Assembly: GCF_000237325.1 (NCBI RefSeq) | Contig: NC_017542.1 | Coordinates: forward strand, 48,501-112,500 | Source of the DNA: Paenibacillus polymyxa M1 | Lineage (GTDB): Bacteria > Bacillota > Bacilli > Paenibacillales > Paenibacillaceae | DNA: 64,000 nucleotides | Direction of reading: 5' to 3' | Shown: positions 18,501-29,562 of the stretch, piece after piece | Layout: each line of letters opens with the position of its first letter | How positions within the stretch are numbered: the first letter of the stretch is position 1 | Notes under the pieces: model-generated | Databases searched by the model: none | Seen by the model: only the letters and a program-made list of their open reading frames with translations | Told to the model about the DNA's origin: nothing | Translations under genes and position numbers: made by a program

Positions 18501-19451
18501 ATGACTACACGGGAAAAGGGATTATGGACAGCAGTCATTATTCTGACCGTTAGCGTCGCCGCTTTAGGTGGTCTTATCATGCTTCGGGGGCTGTTAAAGC
18601 CGGGTGATGTAAGCAAGGATGACGGCGATCATACTGTGGCGGAGATGGGTCAGGAAGGCATATCGGAGGAACAGTGGGTAGCGGAACTGAAAAAGCGATA
18701 TGGAACTAATACGCTGTTGCAAATGTTGAATCGTAAAGCCGTGCAGGCTGAAGCCAAGCGTCTCGGTATTAAGATCACCCAAGAGGATTTACAGCAAGTG
18801 CTGGAGCAGGATAGTAAAGGGTACGACTCAGAACATGCCTACTTTGAGGAAATGCAGCGACAGTTTGGCTTAAATCCGGTTGACTTGCGGAATGAAGCGG
18901 AGTACCGGATTGGCTTGGAGAAAATAGCCACCCAAGGTATTCAGGTTGAAGAAACGGAGATTGACGAGTATTGGGAACAGCACCCCGAAGAGTTTGCCGT
19001 TGGTAAGCAGATCAAACTGGCAGCTATTTATGTGGCTAAAGCAGAGGAAGCAGAGACGTTGCTCGATCGGGTCAAGCAAGGAGAAAGCTTCGACATGCTG
19101 CTTCGGGAGCATTCAGTCTCAGGTAACCCTCTTGGCGAGGATCACAGCGGACAGTTGGGATGGTTGGATGAATATGATCCATTTCAACCAGAGGCAGTCA
19201 TGAAGGCGGCGAGAGAACTAAGCTCCGGGGATGTTGCAGGTCCCATCTCTGTTAATGATGGCTATGCGGTCATTTATGTACAGGATGTCAGACTAAAGAA
19301 TTCTCCCGATAAGCAGCAAATTCGTCAGCAAATCCGCCGCTCTCTTGCGCTTGCACAAGCCGCTCCTTTGGACGAGGTCGAAAAGAGTCTGCGTGATAAA
19401 TATGGAGCTCGTATTTTATCTGGGAAAGAGGCGCCCTCTGCTTCTCTTTAG
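18501..19451 (+). CDS. Membrane-anchored PpiC-type peptidyl-prolyl isomerase (YacD/PrsA-like)
   Basis: A 316-residue extracytoplasmic foldase. One uncleaved-looking signal anchor lies at residues 8-29 (GLWTAVIILTVSVAALGGLIML); no lipobox Cys follows, unlike PrsA. A SurA-N-type helical region (about 45-150) precedes a parvulin domain (about 165-265) with AIYVAKAEEAETLLDRVKQG, FDMLLREHSVSG, QLGWLDEYD and GPISVNDGYAVIYV. It likely helps fold secreted proteins. ATG 18501 was chosen over GTG 18492 because the GTG overlaps the AGGCGG binding site. The order hslO-yacD-cysK matches B. subtilis. Confidence 0.88.
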   Translation: MTTREKGLWTAVIILTVSVAALGGLIMLRGLLKPGDVSKDDGDHTVAEMGQEGISEEQWVAELKKRYGTNTLLQMLNRKAVQAEAKRLGIKITQEDLQQVLEQDSKGYDSEHAYFEEMQRQFGLNPVDLRNEAEYRIGLEKIATQGIQVEETEIDEYWEQHPEEFAVGKQIKLAAIYVAKAEEAETLLDRVKQGESFDMLLREHSVSGNPLGEDHSGQLGWLDEYDPFQPEAVMKAARELSSGDVAGPISVNDGYAVIYVQDVRLKNSPDKQQIRQQIRRSLALAQAAPLDEVEKSLRDKYGARILSGKEAPSASL

Positions 19452-19531
19452 CATAGTGAGAGGATCTTGCTTTTGATGAAGATACGGTGCCGATAACGCG
19501 GGAGAACAGCCTATTGGCTTATTTACTTGTA

Positions 19532-19560
19532 TTGACATTGGAATTGAAGATTGTTATGAT
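19532..19560 (+). promoter_or_regulatory. Sigma-A promoter for cysK
   Basis: A perfect TTGACA (19532-19537), 17-nt spacer and TATGAT (19555-19560). The transcript would have a leader of about 125 nt before the ATG at 19692. No T-box or SAM riboswitch was recognised in it; control by the repressor CymR, as in B. subtilis, is possible but no site could be identified. Confidence 0.88.
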
Positions 19561-19691
19561 TAGCGTATAAAACCAACTATTTTTATCGGAAATTAAATGA
19601 ACGGCATAAAACTAAAATAGATTTACCTAGAATCATCTACAATATGTTTTCGCAATTTTTAATATATCATCACAGTCAGGGAGGAATTATC

Positions 19692-20630
19692 ATGGCTAAA
19701 GTTGTTAATAACATCACCGACCTTATCGGGGAGACTCCCCTCGTTCGCCTCAACCGGATCGTACCGGAAGATAGCGCCGAAATTTATTTGAAACTGGAAT
19801 ATCAGAACCCGGGCTCCAGTGTAAAAGACCGTATTGCGATTAGTATGGTGGAAGAAGCTGAGCGTGAAGGTCTGCTTAAGCCGGGGGGTACCATTATTGA
19901 AGCAACTAGCGGTAACACAGGAATCGGCCTGGCTATGGTTGCTGCTGCGAAGGGATATAAAGCAGTAATTGTTATGCCAGAAACGATGAGTATAGAGCGT
20001 CGTAATTTGTTGCGTGCTTATGGAGCCGAGCTTGTGTTAACACCTGGCTCAGAGGGTATGAACGGATCTGTTAAAAAAATGGAAGAGCTATTGAGCGAAA
20101 ACCCGGATTATTTCGCTGCCGAGCAGTTCAAGAACAAAGCCAATATCAAAATTCACCGTGAAACGACGGGTCCTGAGATCGTAGAAGCGATTCGCTCCAT
20201 TGGTGGCACGCTGGATGCTTTTATAGCAGGTATAGGGACTGGTGGAACCATTTCCGGTGCTGGAGAAGTGCTTAAAAAAGAATTCCCTGATATTAAAATC
20301 GTGGCTGTAGAGCCCGCTTCTTCCCCATTGCTAGCAGGCGGCAAGCCAGGACCTCACAAAATTCAAGGGCTGGGTGCAAACTTTATTCCTGAAATTCTAA
20401 ATCGTGATATCTATGATGAAATTATTCATGTAGAAAACGATGAAGCTTTCGAGGTAGCGCGTAGAGTGGCCAAGGAAGAGGGCATTTTGTCCGGTATTTC
20501 TTCTGGTGCGGCTGTTCATGCGGCCTTGAAGCTTGCTAAGCAATTGGGCAAGGGTAAGCGGATTGTTGTCATTATTCCAAGTAATGGCGAACGTTACCTG
20601 AGTACACCACTATACAATTTCGAGCTGTAA
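19692..20630 (+). CDS. cysK: Cysteine synthase A (O-acetylserine sulfhydrylase)
   Basis: A 312-residue PLP enzyme making cysteine from O-acetylserine and sulfide. PLP is held by Lys45 in [31 protein letters not shown] binds the substrate, and [12 protein letters not shown] the cofactor phosphate. ATG 19692 follows GGGAGG. Monocistronic: its own promoter at 19532 and terminator at 20662. Confidence 0.98.
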   Translation: MAKVVNNITDLIGETPLVRLNRIVPEDSAEIYLKLEYQNPGSSVKDRIAISMVEEAEREGLLKPGGTIIEATSGNTGIGLAMVAAAKGYKAVIVMPETMSIERRNLLRAYGAELVLTPGSEGMNGSVKKMEELLSENPDYFAAEQFKNKANIKIHRETTGPEIVEAIRSIGGTLDAFIAGIGTGGTISGAGEVLKKEFPDIKIVAVEPASSPLLAGGKPGPHKIQGLGANFIPEILNRDIYDEIIHVENDEAFEVARRVAKEEGILSGISSGAAVHAALKLAKQLGKGKRIVVIIPSNGERYLSTPLYNFEL

Positions 20631-20661
20631 TTATGTCGTAATTGTGTATACTATACGTAAG

Positions 20662-20706
20662 GAAACCCTCATTTCCCTGTAACCGGGGGGGATGAGGGTT
20701 TCTTTG
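20662..20706 (+). terminator. Rho-independent terminator after cysK
   Basis: A perfect 11-bp stem GAAACCCTCAT (20662-20672) with ATGAGGGTTTC (20692-20702), then TTT. The loop contains CCC and GGGGGG tracts that may extend the stem. Confidence 0.85.
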
Positions 20707-20759
20707 TAGGGAGAAAATGCAGACTTTTGGCATAGTAAGGGAAGGGGTAGCACACACAG

Positions 20760-22382
20760 ATGAAATGGACAGCTAGAGTGACGGAGGCGCAGTGGCAAAC
20801 CTGGCAAAAGGAAGGCTGGAATGTACTTCCCTATATTGCTGAGTACCCTTTGCCCGTAGGCGGTTTACCTTCATCGTGGCGGAGGGCCTGGGAGGATTCG
20901 TCGCCATATGCCTTCTTGCTGGAGAGCGCTAAAGGTGGAAGGTATACCTATCTGGCCTTGAATCCGGTTGCTATATTAGAAGGCAAGGGAGAACAAGCAG
21001 TTTGGACTGATTTGCAAAGCGGGGAGCATGGTGATATACATGGACAACCTTTGACAATCATGAACGATTGGATCGCTTCTTACCGTGCGCCGCGTGTGCC
21101 TGGCATGCCTTTTTTCTCTGGGGGATTTGCGGGTTATCTGGGCTACGATGTAGCTCGCTCGCTGGAGCGTTTGCCAACTCAAGCTGCAGACGACACGGAT
21201 ATACCTGATTATGTGTGGATGCGGGTGAATGAGCTATGGATTTATGATCACGAAACATCATGCCTATATTGTGCTGTTCATATCCCCAATCCTGCCCGCT
21301 CCGGTGAATTCAGTGGCCAGACTGATTTGGCAAATGAGCTTATGGTGGATGAGACCACATCGATACTTGGCAAGCTTTATGCGGAAGCGGTCCAACGTGC
21401 AGAACGCATGCTGACTCAGTGGAAGGACATCATACATGCGGGAGAGACTGATCCAGCTCATCCTCGTCGTTGTGCTCGGTTGTCTGAAAAAGGATTAGAG
21501 GCTGCTCATCAAGAATCTGAAGGCTGGAAAATGGCATTCAGTCAACAAGATTTTGAACATGCCGTGAAACGTGTGCAGGAATATATTGCCCAAGGAGATG
21601 TATTTCAGGTTAACTTGTCGATTCGCCAGCAACGTACGCTTGCAGCCCTTCCTGAGAATATATATGAATGGCTTCGTCTGCTAAATCCATCTCCTTATAT
21701 GGGGATGCTGCGTATGCCAGATTTACGGATCGTCAGTGGCTCACCGGAATTGCTGGTGAAGCTGGAGGATGGACGTGTGAGCGCTCGACCTATTGCAGGT
21801 ACGAGAAGAAGGGGGCTAACACCTGATGAAGACGCCGCTATGGCTGCAGAGCTTCTATCAAGTGAAAAAGAACGCGCAGAGCATATTATGCTCGTTGATC
21901 TGGAGCGTAACGATATCGGACGAATTGCTGAATACGGATCGGTGCATGTTCCTGAATTGCTGACTGTCGAATACTATTCGCACGTTATGCATTTGGTTTC
22001 TCAGGTTGAGGGGAAGTTAGCCTCGGGTCGTACAGCTATAGACGTAATTGCTGCTACCTTCCCGGGCGGGACTATTACCGGAGCGCCCAAGGTGCGCACC
22101 ATGGAAATCATTGAAGAATTGGAGCCTGTCCGGCGGGGTCCTTATACGGGGTCCCTTGGATGGATTGACTATAATGGTAATATGGAATTAAATATTATAA
22201 TAAGAACACTAGCTGTTCAGGGCAATACTGCCTATTTACAGACAGGTGCGGGTATCGTCATTGATTCAGACCCGTACAGGGAATATCGGGAGTGTCGGAA
22301 CAAGGCCAGAGCTGTCATGAAGGCGGTACAATGTGGCGAAGAAGAAGCCGCTTTGAACAGGAGCGGTATCACAGGAGGGTGA
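20760..22382 (+). CDS. pabB: Aminodeoxychorismate synthase component I
   Basis: A 540-residue chorismate-using enzyme of the TrpE/PabB family; with PabA it makes 4-amino-4-deoxychorismate for folate. The C-terminal catalytic half has [53 protein letters not shown] (as positions 365-386) and [37 protein letters not shown] is the PabB/TrpE chorismate loop. It opens a close-packed folate operon: pabB, pabA (5 nt gap), pabC (3 nt), folP (4 nt overlap). The product is p-aminobenzoate rather than anthranilate, judged from the neighbours. Confidence 0.94.
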   Translation: MKWTARVTEAQWQTWQKEGWNVLPYIAEYPLPVGGLPSSWRRAWEDSSPYAFLLESAKGGRYTYLALNPVAILEGKGEQAVWTDLQSGEHGDIHGQPLTIMNDWIASYRAPRVPGMPFFSGGFAGYLGYDVARSLERLPTQAADDTDIPDYVWMRVNELWIYDHETSCLYCAVHIPNPARSGEFSGQTDLANELMVDETTSILGKLYAEAVQRAERMLTQWKDIIHAGETDPAHPRRCARLSEKGLEAAHQESEGWKMAFSQQDFEHAVKRVQEYIAQGDVFQVNLSIRQQRTLAALPENIYEWLRLLNPSPYMGMLRMPDLRIVSGSPELLVKLEDGRVSARPIAGTRRRGLTPDEDAAMAAELLSSEKERAEHIMLVDLERNDIGRIAEYGSVHVPELLTVEYYSHVMHLVSQVEGKLASGRTAIDVIAATFPGGTITGAPKVRTMEIIEELEPVRRGPYTGSLGWIDYNGNMELNIIIRTLAVQGNTAYLQTGAGIVIDSDPYREYRECRNKARAVMKAVQCGEEEAALNRSGITGG

Positions 22383-22387
22383 GTCAA

Positions 22388-22963
22388 ATGATTTTGGTGA
22401 TTGATAATTATGATTCATTTACGTACAATCTTGTTCAATATCTGGGTGAACTTGGCGAAGAAGTAACCGTAAAACGGAATGATGAGATTGATGTGAAAGG
22501 CATAGAAGAGCTGGCACCAGAGCATATTTTGATCTCGCCAGGTCCATGCACACCGAATGAGGCGGGAATATCGCTGGATGTAATCAGCCATTTTAAAGGC
22601 CGGATTCCGATTTTTGGCGTGTGTCTCGGTCACCAGGCCATCGGACAGGCTTTTGGCGGTAAGGTTATCCGCGCTGATCGGCTCATGCATGGCAAAACAT
22701 CACCGATTCTCCATCACAATACCTCAGTATTCGAAGGCCTGCCTTCTCCATTTACAGCCACCCGGTATCATTCATTGTTGGTAGAGCGTGAGAGCCTGCC
22801 TGAATGTCTAGAGATTACAGCTGAAACCGCAGAGGGTGAAATTATGGGTTTGCGGCATAAAGAGTTTGCCGTAGAAGGAGTTCAGTTCCATCCCGAATCC
22901 ATTATTACGGACTACGGGCATCAACTGTTGCGCAATTTCCTAAAACGCAAGGTAGGCGTCTGA
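22388..22963 (+). CDS. pabA: Aminodeoxychorismate/anthranilate synthase glutaminase subunit
   Basis: A 191-residue class I glutamine amidotransferase that supplies ammonia to PabB; in B. subtilis the same protein also serves TrpE. The oxyanion loop [12 protein letters not shown], nucleophile [10 protein letters not shown] and the His/Glu pair in [10 protein letters not shown] are all present. ATG 22388 follows GGAGGG. I looked for the run of (G/T)AG triplets through which TRAP controls this gene in B. subtilis; only two or three occur, so TRAP control is unlikely. Confidence 0.95.
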   Translation: MILVIDNYDSFTYNLVQYLGELGEEVTVKRNDEIDVKGIEELAPEHILISPGPCTPNEAGISLDVISHFKGRIPIFGVCLGHQAIGQAFGGKVIRADRLMHGKTSPILHHNTSVFEGLPSPFTATRYHSLLVERESLPECLEITAETAEGEIMGLRHKEFAVEGVQFHPESIITDYGHQLLRNFLKRKVGV

Positions 22964-22966
22964 TTT

Positions 22967-23854
22967 ATGAGATATATTGGAGTCAATGGCGTCCTCACGG
23001 AAGCCGCAAAAGCCGTGATTCACGTAAGTGATCACGGCTTTTTATACGGTATGGGCTTGTTTGAAACATTCCGAACTTATAAGGGTGTTCCATTTTTGCT
23101 GGATCGGCATCTACATCGACTGGAGGAAGGCTGCCGAATGCTCGGCATTCCTTTTCAACCGGATGAAGAGCAGCTTACAAAACACATCCAGCATCTGATG
23201 GCGGCAAATGGATTGAATGAAGCCTATATTCGCTACACTGTATCCGCAGGTGAAGAGGCTCTGGGCTTGCCATCTGGTGACTACACGCGGCCCAACCATA
23301 TTTTGTTCGCCAAGCCGTTGCCCTCTATAAATACACAACCCGGGCAATCATCGGCGCTTCAGTTGCTGCGAACCCCCAGAAACACTCCGGAGGGTGAGGT
23401 TCGATTAAAATCGCTCCATTATATGAATAATGTTCTTGCGAAGCGGGAACTTCAGCAATATGCTGAGGCTGTTCGTTATAAGGCTGAAGGAATAATGCTT
23501 ACAGCCAACGGTTTTCTAGCAGAGGGAATAGTTAGCAATCTGTTTTTTGTGCGGAATAATACGCTGTATACCCCTGACTTGTCTACAGGAATTCTGCCAG
23601 GCATTACACGTGAGTTCATTTTGGAGTTGGCGGACTTGCGGGGCATTCCATGGGAGCAAGGGCTATACCACTGGTACGAGCTGAAACAGGCTGATGAAAT
23701 TTTTATGACCAACTCTATACAAGAAATACGACCTGTGGATTTATTGTTGGAGCCGGGAGAAGTGGCAAGCCATTTATCGGTTCCTTTGGCGCAGACCGAG
23801 TCCATAACAGCTTTGCTGTTGCACGATTATAGGCAGAAAGCAGGGATGAAGTGA
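22967..23854 (+). CDS. pabC: 4-amino-4-deoxychorismate lyase
   Basis: A 295-residue fold-type IV PLP enzyme that releases pyruvate from aminodeoxychorismate to give p-aminobenzoate. HVSDHGFLYGMGLFETFRTY opens the family signature; the cofactor lysine lies in VRLKSLHYMNN, and EGIVSNLFFV and LPGITREFILELA bind PLP and the substrate. Related branched-chain or D-amino acid transaminases share the fold, but the place between pabA and folP decides. The last codons overlap folP by 4 nt. Confidence 0.93.
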   Translation: MRYIGVNGVLTEAAKAVIHVSDHGFLYGMGLFETFRTYKGVPFLLDRHLHRLEEGCRMLGIPFQPDEEQLTKHIQHLMAANGLNEAYIRYTVSAGEEALGLPSGDYTRPNHILFAKPLPSINTQPGQSSALQLLRTPRNTPEGEVRLKSLHYMNNVLAKRELQQYAEAVRYKAEGIMLTANGFLAEGIVSNLFFVRNNTLYTPDLSTGILPGITREFILELADLRGIPWEQGLYHWYELKQADEIFMTNSIQEIRPVDLLLEPGEVASHLSVPLAQTESITALLLHDYRQKAGMK

Positions 23855-24717
23855 ATATACCAACTCTTTATCAACGTAGCTACCAAATGGGGGATGCCAA
23901 GCTTACACTCGGACACTCCACCCAGATTATGGGCATCCTCAATGTGACCCCGGATTCTTTTTCTGATGGAGGATTACATTATAATCCAGAGATAGCTGTT
24001 TTACATGCATTGAAACTAGTGGAAGATGGAGCGAATATCATTGACATTGGCGGGGAGTCTACTCGTCCGGGCCATGAACCAGTAGGTGTGGAAGAGGAAC
24101 TGGCTCGGGTCATTCCGGTCGTCCAGGCGATCCATCGTATTGCACCGGACATCCCATTATCTGTGGATACTTACAAAGCAGAAGTAGCCAGGCAGGCGCT
24201 TGAAGCAGGCGCACACATCATTAATGATGTGTGGGGCTTTAAGGCAGATCCCGATATGGCACGTGTAGCTGCGGAATTCGATTGTCCGGTCATTTTGATG
24301 CATAATCGTCACGACCGTAACTATAGCGATTTGGTTTCTGATATGCTGTCCGATTTAAAAGAAAGTATCCAATTGGCGCTGGATGCAGGGGTTCGTAAGG
24401 AGCAGATTATTTTAGACCCAGGCATCGGTTTTGCCAAGGATTACGATGAAAATATCCATGCTATGACTTCTCTCGATACATTGAGTCAGCTGGGGTTTCC
24501 GCTGTTATTGGCTACATCGCGCAAAAGATTTATCCGTACAGCACTGGATTTGCCTGTGGATGATGTGGTGGAGGGAACTGCGGCTACCGTGGCCTTTGGC
24601 ATTGCTCAAGGGTGCCAAATTGTACGTGTGCACGATGTGGCACAGATCAAGCGCACTGTACGTATGTGTGATGCGATGGTGTACGGGGCTAAAAATCCAC
24701 TGAGTTATGGTGGGTGA
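23851..24717 (+). CDS. folP: Dihydropteroate synthase
   Basis: A 288-residue TIM-barrel enzyme joining p-aminobenzoate to dihydropterin pyrophosphate; it is the sulfonamide target. Signatures: IMGILNVTPDSFSDGG, DIGGESTRPGHEPV, IINDVWG, LDPGIGFAKD and ATSRKRFI. The start is a GTG inside the pabC stop (GTGA). The stop codon lies within the left arm of the large inverted repeat at 24709-24860. Confidence 0.97.
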   Translation: MNIPTLYQRSYQMGDAKLTLGHSTQIMGILNVTPDSFSDGGLHYNPEIAVLHALKLVEDGANIIDIGGESTRPGHEPVGVEEELARVIPVVQAIHRIAPDIPLSVDTYKAEVARQALEAGAHIINDVWGFKADPDMARVAAEFDCPVILMHNRHDRNYSDLVSDMLSDLKESIQLALDAGVRKEQIILDPGIGFAKDYDENIHAMTSLDTLSQLGFPLLLATSRKRFIRTALDLPVDDVVEGTAATVAFGIAQGCQIVRVHDVAQIKRTVRMCDAMVYGAKNPLSYGG

Positions 24718-24860
24718 AGCCCGCTTCACGAATCCTTTGATTCTACGATCGCTGTTGCAACGGGATTCTTTGAATTGATAAATTATATATCTGTAAGAAT
24801 CTCGTTGCAAAGGCGAGCGCTACGCTTCTTCGAATTCAAATGATTCGCTCCGCTACCACC
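24709..24860. repeat. Roughly 150-nt imperfect inverted repeat between folP and folB
   Basis: The ends are GGTGG (24709-24713) and CCACC (24856-24860). The clearest inner arms are TTGCAACGGGATTCTT (24755-24770) and AAGAATCTCGTTGCAA (24795-24810), 15 of 16 complementary, around a 24-nt AT-rich centre. Outer arms (about 24728-24752 and 24815-24848) match less well, with small gaps. It could be a folded RNA element or a small non-autonomous repeat. It fills half of the only large gap in the folate operon, and its left end covers the last codons of folP. Confidence 0.65.
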
Positions 24861-24998
24861 AGCATAAAGTCACTGTATTTTTAGGGAGAAGTATATGTAG
24901 GATGAAGGAAAAAACCATCTGACTGCGCAGTGGCACGATATTGAATTTTTAAGTGGAGCTTATATAGATAAAATCAAAAAAAAGGGGACTTACCTACA

Positions 24999-25361
24999 AT
25001 GGATAAAATGAAATTGCATCGCATGGAGTATTACGGATATCACGGTGTTTTTCCAGAGGAGCGTAAGCTGGGACAGCGTTACTATATTGATTTGGAACTG
25101 GAGCTTGATCTGCGTGAAGCAGGGGAGCAGGATGCTTTGGACAAAACGGTTAATTATGCTGAGGTGCATTACACCGTGAAAGATATCGTAGAAAAGGAAT
25201 CTTACCAATTGATTGAAGCTTTGGGCGAACGTATTGCATCTTCCCTACTGGACACTTATACTAGTGTCAATGCACTGACTGTCAAAGTGACGAAGCCACA
25301 TCCGCCGTTTGATATTCATTTTCAGGGTGTGACGGTTGAGCTTTATCGCGCAAGAAAGTAG
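24999..25361 (+). CDS. folB: Dihydroneopterin aldolase
   Basis: A 120-residue enzyme of the tunnelling fold that splits 7,8-dihydroneopterin to 6-hydroxymethyl-dihydropterin and glycolaldehyde. It has MEYYGYHGVFPEERKLGQRY at the start, DKTVNYAEVHYTV, YQLIEALGERIA with the substrate Glu, and VKVTKPHPPFDIHFQGV with the catalytic Lys. Separated from folP by 281 nt, unlike the tight spacing elsewhere in the operon; folK follows after 9 nt. Confidence 0.96.
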   Translation: MDKMKLHRMEYYGYHGVFPEERKLGQRYYIDLELELDLREAGEQDALDKTVNYAEVHYTVKDIVEKESYQLIEALGERIASSLLDTYTSVNALTVKVTKPHPPFDIHFQGVTVELYRARK

Positions 25362-25370
25362 GAACGATAC

Positions 25371-25919
25371 ATGAATGCACATTCGACCTCTGAGGCATCA
25401 GAGGCTTATATTGCTTTAGGGGCTAATTTGGGGGAGCGTGAGCATACCCTGTATGAAGCCATTACCGCACTGGACGAACATCCGGCGATACGAGTGGTGC
25501 GCTGCTCCAGTCTGTACGAAACCGAGCCTGTTGGATATCTGGATCAGCCTTCTTTTTTGAATATGACAGTAGCCGTCTCTACAACACTTGCTCCAGAGGA
25601 GCTTTTGTTTTATATGCTGGAGGTGGAGAGTCGTCTGGGGAGGGTAAGACATATTCCTAACGGTCCACGAACCATTGATCTGGACTTGTTGTGGATGGAA
25701 GCGGCACAACTGGCTACGCCAGATTTGGAACTTCCTCATCCTCGTATGCTGGAGCGTGCTTTTGTGCTGGTTCCTTTGGCTGACATTGTTCCGAGCCAAG
25801 ATTCGTCCGGTCTGTACAGTATCGTGCATACAGCATTGAATTCTGTGGATGGAAAGGACGGCATACAGCTTTGGAAAACTTGCAGCTGGCGCAACGACTC
25901 CGCGCCTTTCGGAAGCTAA
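25371..25919 (+). CDS. folK: 2-amino-4-hydroxy-6-hydroxymethyldihydropteridine pyrophosphokinase
   Basis: A 182-residue kinase moving pyrophosphate from ATP to hydroxymethyl-dihydropterin. ALGANLGERE, SSLYETEPVGYLDQPSFLN, the ESRLGRVRHIPNGPRTIDLDLL metal/ATP motif (about residues 83-104) and LPHPRMLERAFVLVPL are all canonical. The last 49 nt overlap the small regulator gene that follows in another frame. Confidence 0.97.
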   Translation: MNAHSTSEASEAYIALGANLGEREHTLYEAITALDEHPAIRVVRCSSLYETEPVGYLDQPSFLNMTVAVSTTLAPEELLFYMLEVESRLGRVRHIPNGPRTIDLDLLWMEAAQLATPDLELPHPRMLERAFVLVPLADIVPSQDSSGLYSIVHTALNSVDGKDGIQLWKTCSWRNDSAPFGS

Positions 25920-26071
25920 AAGGGTTCACCCAGCAGGAGTTGGCAAACCGAACCGGCATATCTTTGACTGTATTAGGTGCTGTGGAGCGAGGTAATCGTA
26001 CAGTAGAAGCAGACATGCTGAACATCATCGCCCAAACGCTAGAGATTGAAGTCCGGGAATTGACGGATTGA
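25871..26071 (+). CDS. yazB: Small Xre-family helix-turn-helix protein (YazB-like)
   Basis: A 66-residue protein that is one HTH domain: RLRAFRKLKGFTQQELA, then the recognition helix region GISLTVLGAVERGNRT and the closing IIAQTLEIEVRELT. The likely start is TTG 25871, inside folK, so its translation is probably coupled to folK. B. subtilis has a similar gene, yazB, between folK and dusB; its targets are unknown. Confidence 0.85.
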   Translation: MENLQLAQRLRAFRKLKGFTQQELANRTGISLTVLGAVERGNRTVEADMLNIIAQTLEIEVRELTD

Positions 26072-26116
26072 CGATAAGTATACGATATAAAAGAAGGAAT
26101 AAAGGGGTGAACAGAT

Positions 26117-27145
26117 ATGTTGAAAATCGGCGATATTGAAATGAAAAACCAAGTCGTCTTGGCACCCATGGCAGGCGTGTGCAATCCTGCTTTTCGCTTG
26201 ATCGCCAAGGAATTTGGTACAGGCTTGGTATGTGCAGAGATGGTTAGTGATAAAGCCATCATTCACGGCAACAAGCGTACACGTGAGATGCTGTTTGTAG
26301 ATGAGCGCGAGAAGCCGCTTAGCTTGCAAATTTTCGGAGGCGATCGTGAATCTTTGGTGAAAGCGGCGAAGGTCGTAGACCAAGAAACGAATGCAGATAT
26401 TATTGACATTAATATGGGCTGCCCGGTTCCCAAAGTGACCAAATGTGATGCAGGTGCTCGGTGGTTGCTTGATCCAAATAAGATTTATGAGATGGTATCG
26501 GCAGTAGTAGAATCGGTGAGCAAGCCAGTTACCGTGAAAATGCGTATCGGTTGGGATAGCGAGCATATTTACGCTGTAGAGAACGCTCGCGCTGTTGAAC
26601 GTGCCGGAGGTCAGGCCGTCAGCGTACATGGCCGTACACGGGAGCAACTGTATACGGGGCATGCGAATTGGGATATTATAAAAGAAGTTAAAGAAGCAGT
26701 ATCCATTCCTGTCATTGGAAATGGTGATGTTGTAACACCGGAAGATGCTCGGCGGATGTTGGATTTGACCCATTGTGATGGCGTTATGATTGGACGCGGC
26801 GCGCTGGGGAATCCATGGATGCTGTACCGTACGATTGAGTATTTGCAGACGGGTAAGCTGTTGCCTGATCCATCACCGGAGGAAAAAATCCGTATTGCCA
26901 TTCTGCATATGGATCGGCTGGTGGCGCTGAAGGGCGAAGCAGTAGCTGTTCGTGAAATGCGCAAGCATCTGGCTTGGTACCTCAAGGGCCTTAAAGATTC
27001 TGCACGTATTAAGGATGTAATTATGGAAGAAACAAAGCGCGACGATATGGTACGTATTTTGGATCAATTTGTATCTCAATTGCACATGGTAGAAAACGAA
27101 GGGCCTTCTACAAATGCTGCTTCTCTTGCTACTGTTGCGCAATAA
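26117..27145 (+). CDS. dusB: tRNA-dihydrouridine synthase
   Basis: A 342-residue FMN-dependent TIM-barrel enzyme reducing uridines in tRNA. VLAPMAGVCNPAFR starts the barrel; the catalytic cysteine lies in INMGCPVPKV; KPVTVKMRIGWD, VSVHGRTREQLYTG and IGNGDVVTPEDA bind FMN and RNA; MIGRGALGNPW is near the end. AAGGGGTGA precedes the ATG. It closes the folate operon as in B. subtilis (yacF); greA downstream has its own promoter. Confidence 0.96.
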   Translation: MLKIGDIEMKNQVVLAPMAGVCNPAFRLIAKEFGTGLVCAEMVSDKAIIHGNKRTREMLFVDEREKPLSLQIFGGDRESLVKAAKVVDQETNADIIDINMGCPVPKVTKCDAGARWLLDPNKIYEMVSAVVESVSKPVTVKMRIGWDSEHIYAVENARAVERAGGQAVSVHGRTREQLYTGHANWDIIKEVKEAVSIPVIGNGDVVTPEDARRMLDLTHCDGVMIGRGALGNPWMLYRTIEYLQTGKLLPDPSPEEKIRIAILHMDRLVALKGEAVAVREMRKHLAWYLKGLKDSARIKDVIMEETKRDDMVRILDQFVSQLHMVENEGPSTNAASLATVAQ

Positions 27146-27172
27146 GGAAGCTGTTCCGGCCTGCGCACGCGA

Positions 27173-27201
27173 TTGACTTTTCCAATTGCTTGCCCTATAA
27201 T
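27173..27201 (+). promoter_or_regulatory. Sigma-A promoter for greA
   Basis: TTGACT (27173-27178), 17-nt spacer and a perfect TATAAT (27196-27201). It would give a leader of about 150 nt before the ATG at 27360, in which no known riboswitch was recognised. Confidence 0.88.
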
Positions 27202-27359
27202 CGTTCAGTATAAAATCTTGATGTATACTACAAATTGTATGCAGCTCTCAAGACAACAGCAGGAAATGTTCTCATTCCCTCAGAGTGGCATATTATGTTT
27301 TGAAAGCGTGCATTCCGATGCACTTTTAAACTTTTCCCATGACAGGAGAATCGGTTGAG

Positions 27360-27836
27360 ATGAGCGATAAAGAAGTCATTCTGACACAGGAAGGCCTTAG
27401 AAAGCTCGAAGATGAGCTTGAAAACTTAAAGTCTGTCAAACGCCGCGAAGTGGCTGAACGGATTAAAGTAGCCATCGGATACGGAGATATTAGTGAAAAC
27501 TCCGAATACGAGGATGCGAAGAATGAGCAGGCCTTTATTGAAGGCCGTGTAATTACGCTGGAAAAGATGCTACGCAATGCCCGTATTATCAATAGTGATG
27601 AAATTGACACCGATGTTGTGGGAGTAGGGGCAACTGTAACCGTTGAAGACTTGGAATTCGGGGATATTACAGAGTATGCTATCGTAGGTTCTGCCGAATC
27701 CGACCCGCTCCAAAACAAGATCTCCAATGAAAGCCCGGTTGGCAAGGCCATTCTCGGTAAGAAAAAAGGAACTGTTGTAGATGTAACCGTTCCAGCAGGA
27801 GTTATTCAATATAAAATCGTGGATATCAAGAAATAA
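27360..27836 (+). CDS. greA: Transcription elongation factor GreA
   Basis: A 158-residue factor that rescues backtracked RNA polymerase by stimulating transcript cleavage. The N-terminal coiled coil has [18 protein letters not shown] and the acidic tip [18 protein letters not shown] (D and E residues that reach the active site); the C-terminal FKBP-like domain includes [20 protein letters not shown] 27360 follows AGGAGAA at 27343-27349 and gives the standard length; an in-frame ATG at 27339 would add seven residues upstream of the binding site. Confidence 0.97.
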   Translation: MSDKEVILTQEGLRKLEDELENLKSVKRREVAERIKVAIGYGDISENSEYEDAKNEQAFIEGRVITLEKMLRNARIINSDEIDTDVVGVGATVTVEDLEFGDITEYAIVGSAESDPLQNKISNESPVGKAILGKKKGTVVDVTVPAGVIQYKIVDIKK

Positions 27837-27861
27837 AAACACGGACTTTGGAATTTAATGT

Positions 27862-27888
27862 AAAAGCTTCCTTGTGGAAGCTTTTTTT
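27862..27888 (+). terminator. Rho-independent terminator after greA
   Basis: A 10-bp stem AAAAGCTTCC (27862-27871) with GGAAGCTTTT (27876-27885), TTGT loop, and a T run to 27888. Confidence 0.93.
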
Positions 27889-27939
27889 CTCTACACCCGA
27901 GACGGACCCCGGCCCGTCTATTCATATTGAAGGAGCTGA

Positions 27940-29475
<1,536 letters not shown>

Positions 29476-29492
29476 CATATCATTATGAATAT

Positions 29493-29532
29493 AGAGGATC
29501 AGCCGGGGTTCCCGTGTCTTGTTCCTCTTTTT
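29493..29532 (+). terminator. Possible weak terminator after lysS
   Basis: AGAGGA (29493-29498) pairs with TCCTCT (29523-29528), enclosing a small CGGG/CCCG hairpin, and is followed by TTTTT. The open interior makes it weak. Confidence 0.4.
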
Positions 29533-29562
29533 CATAAGAACGGATGGAGAGGAATAGTTCTG

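Noticed and set aside
19561..19691. T-box or SAM riboswitch before cysK
   Set aside because: No TGGNACC T-box sequence or S-box core and no terminator hairpin in the leader.
22340..22388. Possible TRAP binding triplets before pabA
   Set aside because: Only two or three GAG triplets are present; TRAP needs about nine to eleven closely spaced repeats.
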